From Flavobacteriaceae bacterium (GTDB lineage Bacteria; Bacteroidota; Bacteroidia; Flavobacteriales; Flavobacteriaceae), in assembly GCA_015494075.1 (NCBI GenBank), contig WGBX01000130.1, positions 1-55,775 on the forward strand: a DNA stretch of 55,775 bases, given 5' to 3'. The translations under genes and the position numbers were made by a program. Below, piece after piece: positions 48,676 through 55,775 of this stretch; the first letter of the stretch is position 1, and every line of letters starts with the position of its first letter. A model generated the notes under the pieces. It searched no databases, was not told the origin of the DNA, and saw only the letters and a list, made by a program, of their open reading frames with translations.

Positions 48676-49560
48676 TTATTTTAATTGAAGGTAATAAAGC
48701 AATTTATAAAGATCAAATAACATAAGAGAGGGTTTTTGTGTCTTTAATTGCCATTCTAAAAATGGTTTTTTTAAATCAAAAAGCCATTTCATTATTTTCC
48801 AAGGCAAAAAAGCTTTGATGTTATCACCTGTTCGTGTAAGTTTAATATAATTAGCCGGTATTTTTTTGTTAGTAACCAAATAATAGTAGGTGTTTATGGC
48901 TTTTTGGGTTTTTTTTAAAAAAATTGGAGTGGGTTCTAACCCCAAATGTGTAATGGGATTTTGATAATGCCATATGCTTTTTTGTTGCTGTTTGAGTAAA
49001 TAAGAAAAATAAATATCCAAACCATATCTGTTAATTGGCAAAATTTGTTCGGCAGTTTGTAAAAAAACCGATTTTTTAAGGCTAATGGCACCAAAAAGCA
49101 AACTTCTATATGGATATTTTTGACGGGTTTCCAAGTCTAAACTTTCACGTTTTTGCCCATATTCCCATCGTAACATTTTATCATGAGATGGAGGGTTTGA
49201 TGGAACATTAATGCCTCCGAAATAAACATCAGCCGGATATTTTTCAATGGTTTTAATTAATTTTGAAACAAAAAACCGATCCTTTGGAAACACATCGGCA
49301 TCTAACATTAACAGTTGATCAAAACGTGCTTGAACAGCCATTTGATATCGCAATGATAAGCGACCTTGATTCTGTAACATTTTTTTATAAACTATTTGCG
49401 GCAATTCTGTGATCAGTTGATTAGCTTCAAAAATTTGATTAGAGGCATCGTCAAAAACTATAATTTCAAAATCGATACCTGCTTTTGAAAATTGTTTATG
49501 CAATTCTTTCACAAGCGGATATACATTGTAGTTATAAGTAGGGATAAGGGTTGATATCAT
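48676..49560 (-). CDS. Glycosyltransferase family 2
   Basis: 294 aa: [42 protein letters not shown]. Confidence 0.88.
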   Translation of the reverse strand: MISTLIPTYNYNVYPLVKELHKQFSKAGIDFEIIVFDDASNQIFEANQLITELPQIVYKKMLQNQGRLSLRYQMAVQARFDQLLMLDADVFPKDRFFVSKLIKTIEKYPADVYFGGINVPSNPPSHDKMLRWEYGQKRESLDLETRQKYPYRSLLFGAISLKKSVFLQTAEQILPINRYGLDIYFSYLLKQQQKSIWHYQNPITHLGLEPTPIFLKKTQKAINTYYYLVTNKKIPANYIKLTRTGDNIKAFLPWKIMKWLFDLKKPFLEWQLKTQKPSLMLFDLYKLLYYLQLK

Positions 49561-50243
49561 TCGCTTAAATCTAATTCTACTTCATAAAGTTCACCGGCAT
49601 CACATTTGTACGTAGCAGCCGGAAATTGATAAATTAGCGCATAATCATGGGTTGCCATCATGACAGTTTGACCGTTTTGGTTGAGATGCTTGAGCAATTG
49701 CATAATATCTTGAGAGGTTTCAGGATCTAGGTTGCCGGTGGGCTCATCTGCCAAAATTAATTCAGGATTATTAAGCAACGCACGGGCTATGGCAATTCTT
49801 TGCTGTTCGCCACCTGATAATTGGTGAGGTAAGCTATATGTCTTTTCTATCATCCCTACTTGATCTAGTACTTTTGCTATTTGTTGCTGAATTTTTTTAG
49901 GATTTTTCCATCCGGTAGCTTTTAAGACAAATTTCAAATTGTTAAAAACATTTCTGTCGTTTAGAAGTTGAAAGTCCTGAAAAACAATTCCTAAGCGTCT
50001 TCTTAAAAAGGGGATTTCCTTTTGCTTTAATCTGCGTAAATTAAAATTTATGACTTTACCTTGACCTTTAATTAAAGGTAATTCCCCATATAATGTTTTT
50101 AGTAAACTACTTTTTCCGCTACCTGTAGAACCAATTAGATATAAAAAATCGCCTTGGTTAACTTCAAGATTTACTCCTGTTAAAACCGGTTTTTTACGTT
50201 GTAAAATATCCGCATTTTTCAGTAAAACTAAATTTTCTGACAT
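49557..50243 (-). CDS. ftsE: ABC transporter ATP-binding protein, FtsE-like
   Basis: 228 aa: [74 protein letters not shown]. Confidence 0.85.
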   Translation of the reverse strand: MSENLVLLKNADILQRKKPVLTGVNLEVNQGDFLYLIGSTGSGKSSLLKTLYGELPLIKGQGKVINFNLRRLKQKEIPFLRRRLGIVFQDFQLLNDRNVFNNLKFVLKATGWKNPKKIQQQIAKVLDQVGMIEKTYSLPHQLSGGEQQRIAIARALLNNPELILADEPTGNLDPETSQDIMQLLKHLNQNGQTVMMATHDYALIYQFPAATYKCDAGELYEVELDLSE

Positions 50244-50368
50244 AAATATTATTTATGGACGAAATTATATAAAATATTCTTAGAAAAAAAATGTTTTAAT
50301 ATAGATGGCATTATATTTGACATGTCCTTAAAATAATAGTATTTTTGATTTAACTAAAAATTTATTCA

Positions 50369-50827
50369 ATGAAAAAAATTGTTTTTATCCTCTTGCTTAT
50401 TGCAGGATTAACTGCCAAAGCACAAGATTATGAACAAGCTGTTGGGTTACGTGGCGGATTATACAATGGTATAACTTATAAAAAGTTTATAACGGCTGAC
50501 AAAGCAATTGAGGGTATTTTGCACACCCGTTGGCAAGGTTGGGAGTTGGTAGGCTTATTAGAATATCACCAACCTATTGTTGATGTGCCTGACTTATATT
50601 GGTTTTATGGTTATGGAGCGCATATTGGTTTTTTTGATGCCGAGTATTCGCCATATGGCACAGGTGCTTATACAGTACTTGGTGTCGATGGTATAATCGG
50701 ATTGGAATATAATATTCCGAGAGCGCCTATTACTATTGGTTTGGATTGGAAGCCTTTTATCAATTTAGTAGGATATACTCATGTTTTTGGCGATGGTGGG
50801 GCATTATCTATCAGATATACATTTTAG
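50369..50827 (+). CDS. Small secreted/outer-membrane protein, unknown function
   Basis: 152 aa with signal peptide MKKIVFILLLIAGLTAKAQ and beta-rich Gly/Tyr C-terminus ending RYTF. Confidence 0.75.
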   Translation: MKKIVFILLLIAGLTAKAQDYEQAVGLRGGLYNGITYKKFITADKAIEGILHTRWQGWELVGLLEYHQPIVDVPDLYWFYGYGAHIGFFDAEYSPYGTGAYTVLGVDGIIGLEYNIPRAPITIGLDWKPFINLVGYTHVFGDGGALSIRYTF

Positions 50828-50838
50828 GCCATTATTTT

Positions 50839-51744
50839 TTATAACTGACCATGCGGATGATATTTGCGCAAAGTATCTTGCAAATGTTTTCTATCTACAT
50901 GCAAATAAATTTCAGTAGTAAGAATACTTTCATGTCCCAAAAGCAGTTGTATGGATCGCAAATTGGCACCATTTTCTAATAAATGCGTAGCAAAAGAGTG
51001 GCGTAATGCATGCGGACTGATATTTTTATCAATACCGGCTTTTTGTGATGCCTGTTTAACAATATTATATATCATTATACGAGATAATTTTTTCCCACGT
51101 CTGTTAAGATATAAAATGTCGGTAGCTTCTTTATGAATGTTTTGTTTATTACGAATATGTTTTTGATATATTTCGATATACTTTTGCGCTGTATTATTTA
51201 TCGGAACTAAACGTTGTTTATTACCTTTACCTGTAACTTTAATAAAACCTTCGTCAAAATATAAATCGGAAAGTCGTAAGTTGACAAGTTCTGACACTCT
51301 TAATCCACAGCTGTACAAGGTTTCAATAATACTGCGATTTCTTTCGCCTTCAGGTTTTGATAAATCAATAGATGCAATCATGCTATTAATTTCGTCCAGA
51401 CTTAATACTTCAGGAAGTTTTCGAGGCAGCTTAGGAGATTCAAGCAAATGGGTAGGATTTTGATTTATATAATTTTCTAGTATTAAAAATTTAAAAAATA
51501 AACGCCATCCGGACAACATGCGTGCCTGAGTATGTGGCGATATAAAATCAGCTGTTTGATATAAATAACTACTAAGCAAATCTGTTGTAACGGCTATAGG
51601 AAGGATTGGCGGTTTATAAGAGCAAGCATAGATTTGTAATTTATGTACATCATTGGTATAGGCTGCAATGCTATTTTGTGACATTTTTTTTTCCAGTTTT
51701 AAAAACATTTTAAATTGTGCTTTGGCAGTTTCCCAATCTATCAT
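50839..51744 (-). CDS. xerD: Site-specific tyrosine recombinase XerD
   Basis: 301 aa: ETLYSCGLRVSELVNLRLSDL, SPHALRHSFATHLLENGANLRSIQLLLGHESILTTEIYLHVD (R/H-x-x-R/H/Y). Confidence 0.93.
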   Translation of the reverse strand: MIDWETAKAQFKMFLKLEKKMSQNSIAAYTNDVHKLQIYACSYKPPILPIAVTTDLLSSYLYQTADFISPHTQARMLSGWRLFFKFLILENYINQNPTHLLESPKLPRKLPEVLSLDEINSMIASIDLSKPEGERNRSIIETLYSCGLRVSELVNLRLSDLYFDEGFIKVTGKGNKQRLVPINNTAQKYIEIYQKHIRNKQNIHKEATDILYLNRRGKKLSRIMIYNIVKQASQKAGIDKNISPHALRHSFATHLLENGANLRSIQLLLGHESILTTEIYLHVDRKHLQDTLRKYHPHGQL

Positions 51745-51806
51745 AGGTTGTATATTTGAAGAAAAATATGCATCTTTGCTTAAAATTCAAATTAAAAAAT
51801 AAAGAT

Positions 51807-52409
51807 ATGAAAAAAATAAGTGTGTTATTGGCTTTCTTTTTAAGCCTTTCGGTTTGGTCTCAAGATTTAAAAATAGGTTTAACATTAGCCCCGACAATAA
51901 ATTTTAATAAGTTAGAAACAAAAGATGCTGATGGTAATTGGGTAACAGACCCGGATGGCTCTGGGGGTCTAGGTTGGAAAGGAGGTTTATTGGGAGATTA
52001 TCAATTTGCTGATAATTACTATTTGCATTCAGGTTTGCTGATTCATAGTAAAGCTTTTAATACCGATAATGAAGACATGACGGTTACGACATTAGAAATA
52101 CCTCTTGCTTTGAAACTTCGCAGTCAAGAAGTAGCCGATAATGTTCATATTACAGGTTTTTTCGGTGGTACTTTTGATATAAATGTAGCGGCTAAACAAA
52201 AAATCGGTGGTGTAGAAATTGATGCTCTAGATACTATTAATTCTTTTGGTATGAGCTTTATGGCCGGTGCAGGAGCTGAGTATGATTTGGATTTTGGAAG
52301 TGTCGGAATAGGTTTGTCATATCATTTAGGCTTTACTGATATTTCTGCCTATGATAATAAAAGAATTATACCTAAACACTTAGCTATTGATTTAGTTTTT
52401 TATTTTTAA
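51807..52409 (+). CDS. Outer membrane beta-barrel protein (PorT-like)
   Basis: Start reassigned to MKKISVLLAFFLSLSVWSQ signal peptide; C-terminal AIDLVFYF aromatic beta-barrel end. Confidence 0.82.
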   Translation: MKKISVLLAFFLSLSVWSQDLKIGLTLAPTINFNKLETKDADGNWVTDPDGSGGLGWKGGLLGDYQFADNYYLHSGLLIHSKAFNTDNEDMTVTTLEIPLALKLRSQEVADNVHITGFFGGTFDINVAAKQKIGGVEIDALDTINSFGMSFMAGAGAEYDLDFGSVGIGLSYHLGFTDISAYDNKRIIPKHLAIDLVFYF

Positions 52410-52428
52410 AAATAAAGTCCTTGATAAG

Positions 52429-52454
52429 GCCCGGAAATAAACAATTTTCCGGGC
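52429..52454 (+). terminator. Rho-independent terminator after the outer membrane protein gene
   Basis: GCCCGGAAA-N8-TTTCCGGGC followed by TTTTGTTTTTT. Confidence 0.85.
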
Positions 52455-52494
52455 TTTTGTTTTTTAGTTTAAATTTTATTTAAAAATATTTATA

Positions 52495-53682
52495 ATGATT
52501 AAAAATATTTTTCTGTTGCCCTTACTTTTAGTAATCTTTTCCGCTTGTAATAATGTAAAGACAATTCAACAAACTTTGTATGCCGGCAACTATGACAAAG
52601 CCATTAATTTATCGTTGGATAAAATCAAAAAGAAAAAAGGAAAGAAAAGTGCCGACCCTTATATTAAGTTATTAAAAGAAGCGTATGATAAGGCTTTGGA
52701 AAAAGATGAAGCGCTTATTAACAAATTAAATCATTCTGAAAATCCGGATAAATGGCGCCAGTTATATAGCCTTTACTTAAATATGGAAAACCGCCAAGAA
52801 AGAATAAAGCCGGTTTTACCTTTATCATTAATTGGTACACCTACACTTATCAAATTTGATTTCAACGATTATACGGCTCAGATACAAAATGCAAGACAAC
52901 ATTTAGCAGATTATTTATATAATAAAGCGATAACTTTGTCTAAAAGTTCTAACAAGTCAGAAATTCGTCAAGCTTATGATTTACTAGATGAATTAGATCG
53001 TCTCAATCCCGGATATAAAGATGTAAACCATTTGATGGAGTTAGTGCATCAAAGAGGCATGACTTATACTTTAGTAAATATCGAAAATCAAACCGATAAA
53101 ATTATACCCGAAAAATTACAAGACGAATTGTTAAATTTCAGTTCTTATGGGGCTAATAATTTTTGGGTAACTTATCATAAAAATAAGCAACAAGGACAAA
53201 CTTATGATTATCAGGTCAATTTAAAATTTACTCAAATTAAACTATCTCCTGATCAAGAAAGAGAAAAGGAAATTATAGAAGAAAAAGAAATTCAAGATGG
53301 TTATACCTACCAAAAAGATGCAGAAGGCCGTATTGTTAAAGACAGTTTAGGTCAGCCTATTAAGGTCCCGCATATGGTAAAATTACGCACAAAAGTTTAT
53401 TTGTATCAACAATATAAAACGGCATATGTACAAGCATTGGTTGAAATAAAAGACCGCCATAACGGACAACTTGTGGATCAATTTCGATTAAAAAGTGATT
53501 ATGTTTTTGATTATCATTATGCAACTTACAGTGGTGATAAAAGGGCAATTAGACAAGAATATTTAGATTTTTTACAAAAAAAACGCGTGCCTTTTCCCAG
53601 CTCTGAACAGATGATTTATGACGCTGCAAAAGATATTAAAACACAATTTAAAGATATTTTAAATAAAACAAATTTCTTATAA
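52495..53682 (+). CDS. Lipoprotein of unknown function
   Basis: 395 aa with lipobox LLLVIFSAC; helical repeat-like N-terminal half. Confidence 0.75.
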   Translation: MIKNIFLLPLLLVIFSACNNVKTIQQTLYAGNYDKAINLSLDKIKKKKGKKSADPYIKLLKEAYDKALEKDEALINKLNHSENPDKWRQLYSLYLNMENRQERIKPVLPLSLIGTPTLIKFDFNDYTAQIQNARQHLADYLYNKAITLSKSSNKSEIRQAYDLLDELDRLNPGYKDVNHLMELVHQRGMTYTLVNIENQTDKIIPEKLQDELLNFSSYGANNFWVTYHKNKQQGQTYDYQVNLKFTQIKLSPDQEREKEIIEEKEIQDGYTYQKDAEGRIVKDSLGQPIKVPHMVKLRTKVYLYQQYKTAYVQALVEIKDRHNGQLVDQFRLKSDYVFDYHYATYSGDKRAIRQEYLDFLQKKRVPFPSSEQMIYDAAKDIKTQFKDILNKTNFL

Positions 53683-53841
53683 AGAAACATTTTAATAAAA
53701 ATATTTATTCATGCATATTAATTAATATTTTATCTAAACCCCAAAGTATAAATTTTATTAAAATAGAGTTTAATTAATATGTTTTTTGTAAAATAATATT
53801 TCAATAAAAATCAGTATTTTTACAATACAAAATTTTAAATT

Positions 53842-54120
53842 ATGGAAATAGAAAAAGATATGACCATTGAAGATTTGGTAGAAGACTATCCTTTTGCCGA
53901 AGAGTTTTTGCGTGTCAAAGGTATCAAATGTATTCGCTGTGGTGAACCCATTTGGGGAACCATTGAAGATGCCTGTAAAGAAAAGGGCTTTACTGATGCG
54001 GAAATTGATAAAATTATCATAGAAATTAATCAAGAATTAGAACAAAATAAAAACCAAAATAATGAGCAAAACAATCAACATACAAGACGTATTGAAACGT
54101 CTCGGCTTAAAAGAGATTAA
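53842..54120 (+). CDS. DUF1858-like small protein with CxxC
   Basis: 92 aa: MTIEDLVEDYPFAEEFLRVKGIKCIRCGEPIWGTIEDACKEKGF. Confidence 0.8.
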   Translation: MEIEKDMTIEDLVEDYPFAEEFLRVKGIKCIRCGEPIWGTIEDACKEKGFTDAEIDKIIIEINQELEQNKNQNNEQNNQHTRRIETSRLKRD

Positions 54121-55621
54121 CGAAGGTGTCACCACCGGAACACAGTGGTTTGATACAGACGGGAAAATAAATAATTCATACTCTCCGGTTGACGGATCAC
54201 TGATAGCAAGTGTCAAAACAGCTACACTTGACGATTATGAAAAAGTAATGCAAACGGCTCAAAAAGCCTTTGAAGAGTGGCGTATGACACCGGCGCCCGT
54301 GCGTGCCGAAGTTGTGCGTCAAATTGGTAATGCTTTGCGTGATGCCAAAGAAGATTTGGGTGCTTTGGTAACTTACGAAATGGGTAAAATCTATGTAGAA
54401 GGTTTGGGCGAAGTGCAAGAAATGATTGATATCTGTGATTTTGCCGTTGGTCAAGCCCGTACCATGAATGGCTTTAATTTGCAATCGGAACGCCCTATGC
54501 ACCGCTTAATGGAACAATACCAACCGCTTGGCATTGTGGGTATTATCTCATCTTTTAACTTTCCTGTAGCCGTATGGATGTGGAATACGGCTTTGGCTAT
54601 TACCGCCGGTGATGTGGTGGTTTGGAAACCTTCGTCAAAAACACCTTTGACAGCTATTGCTTCGCATAAAATCATTGAAAAAGTTTTACGAGATAATAAT
54701 GTTCCCGAAGGGGTATTCAATTTGATTATCGGTCGTTCGTCAGTAATGGGTGATAATTTTTTAGATGACAAACGCGTTCGTTTAATGTCGATGACCGGTT
54801 CTACGGCTGTCGGTAAACGCGTAGGCGAGCGGGTCGGCAAACGTTTGGGTAAAACCATTTTGGAATTAGGCGGTAATAATGCCGTAATAGTCACACCCAA
54901 AGCCAACTTAAACATGGCCTTGATGTCAACAGTATTTGGTACCGTAGGTACAGCCGGACAACGTTGTACTTCGACCCGACGTATCATCTTGCACGAAGAT
55001 ATTTATGAAGACTTTAAAAATAAAATGGTTAACGCCTACAAGAAAATCAAAGAGAAAATCGGGAATCCGTTAGATTCGGAAGTATTGGTAGGACCTTTGC
55101 ATGATATTCACGCCGTTAACCAGTTTAAATATGCCATAGAGCAAGTGCAAAAAGAAGGCGGTAAAATGATTTTCGGTGGCGAAATTCTTGAAGGTCCCGG
55201 CTTTGAAACCGGTACTTATGTGGTGCCAGCCATTGCCGAAGCCGAAAACCATTTTGATATTGTTCAAGAAGAAACTTTTGCGCCTATTGTTTATTTGATA
55301 AAATATAGCGGCGATGTTGAAAATGCGATTGCTATCAACAATGATGTACCGCAAGGTTTGTCATCAGCTATCTTTACACAAGATATGCAAGAGGCTGAGA
55401 AATTCTATTCGGCTATGGGTTCTGATTGTGGTATTGCCAATGTCAATGCCGGAACATCCGGTGCTGAAATAGGTGGTGCCTTCGGTGGTGAAAAAGATAC
55501 CGGTGGCGGTCGTGAGTCCGGCTCTGATGCTTGGAAGGCCTATATGCGGCGCCAAACGACTACAGTCAATTTTAGTTCTGATTTGCCATTGGCACAAGGG
55601 ATTAAATTTGATTTGGATTAG
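54062..55621 (+). CDS. Aldehyde dehydrogenase family protein (aminoadipate-semialdehyde / piperideine-6-carboxylate dehydrogenase type)
   Basis: 519 aa: ISSFNFPVAVWMWNTALA, VVWKPSSKTPLTA, ILELGGNNAVIV, GTAGQRCTSTRR, EETFAPIVYL. Confidence 0.92.
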   Translation: MSKTINIQDVLKRLGLKEINEGVTTGTQWFDTDGKINNSYSPVDGSLIASVKTATLDDYEKVMQTAQKAFEEWRMTPAPVRAEVVRQIGNALRDAKEDLGALVTYEMGKIYVEGLGEVQEMIDICDFAVGQARTMNGFNLQSERPMHRLMEQYQPLGIVGIISSFNFPVAVWMWNTALAITAGDVVVWKPSSKTPLTAIASHKIIEKVLRDNNVPEGVFNLIIGRSSVMGDNFLDDKRVRLMSMTGSTAVGKRVGERVGKRLGKTILELGGNNAVIVTPKANLNMALMSTVFGTVGTAGQRCTSTRRIILHEDIYEDFKNKMVNAYKKIKEKIGNPLDSEVLVGPLHDIHAVNQFKYAIEQVQKEGGKMIFGGEILEGPGFETGTYVVPAIAEAENHFDIVQEETFAPIVYLIKYSGDVENAIAINNDVPQGLSSAIFTQDMQEAEKFYSAMGSDCGIANVNAGTSGAEIGGAFGGEKDTGGGRESGSDAWKAYMRRQTTTVNFSSDLPLAQGIKFDLD

Positions 55622-55644
55622 TTTTGTTTAAATCCGTTAAAAAA

Positions 55645-55775
55645 GAGGCTGTCTCAAAAGGCAGCCTTTTTTATATAAAAAAACGGGAGAATTTCTTCTC
55701 CCGTCCCTAAAAATTTTGTATCTTTAGGTATGCAAAGTTCAACAAATATAAGATTTAAAAATTACACTCAACAAC
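55645..55775 (+). mobile_element. Probable left end of an IS1182-like insertion sequence, truncated by window edge
   Basis: GAGGCTGTCTCAAAAGG resembles IS terminal repeats of this type; downstream ATG at 55730 encodes MQSSTNIRFKNYTQQ, resembling an IS1182-family transposase N-terminus. Confidence 0.5.
55683..55704. terminator. Hairpin ACGGGAGAA-TTTC-TTCTCCCGT
   Basis: Perfect 9-bp stem, 4-nt loop; no clean U run after it, so it could be structural (e.g. IS leader) rather than a terminator. Confidence 0.45.

Noticed and set aside
50839-51744. XerD-like tyrosine recombinase as a mobile-element integrase
   Set aside because: Sequence fits chromosomal XerD and no att-like repeats or cargo genes flank it.
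54451-54987. 178-aa antisense ORF inside the aldehyde dehydrogenase
   Set aside because: Shadow ORF of a conserved CDS with no independent motif.
1-55775. CRISPR array, rRNA operon, prophage or defence island
   Set aside because: No regularly spaced repeats, rRNA signatures, phage structural genes or recognisable defence gene clusters were seen in the window.

Overview
The window is an AT-rich, densely coded Bacteroidota (Flavobacteriia-like) chromosomal segment, mostly core genome. From the left edge it holds: the end of a surface-polysaccharide locus (LegB-like SDR, SGNH/DltD-like protein, MBOAT acyltransferase, UDP-GlcA epimerase, RmlA); a cytochrome bd operon with small membrane ORFs; sucC; tpiA, DUF4286, GH3 and M23 genes; rplY; prs; an OxyR-like regulator; dgt; LOG and Pmp3 genes; dnaK; a putative porin; tsf-rpsB-rpsI-rplM; an M28 peptidase; phosphohexomutase; an ABC exporter; priA; a TonB-dependent receptor; nifJ; tRNA-Leu(CAG); a NamZ-like gene; a LolE-like permease; yifB; a nitroreductase; rlmD; an orphan umuD; DUF1599; two GT2 genes and ftsE; xerD; outer-membrane and lipoprotein genes; DUF1858; and an aldehyde dehydrogenase. 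The right edge probably contains the first bases of an IS1182-like element. I found no CRISPR array, rRNA, prophage or obvious defence island. The observations most worth checking are: (i) a T8-tract frameshift that removes the catalytic DxxH block of the SGNH protein beside the MBOAT gene; (ii) a T12 tract plus an inverted repeat in the promoter of the TonB receptor, followed by a triplicated start-codon context; (iii) palindromes upstream of the Pmp3/dnaK divergent pair and of the orphan umuD; (iv) small ORFs missing from the supplied track (a 37-aa ORF after cydB and a 58-aa Pmp3-type ORF).
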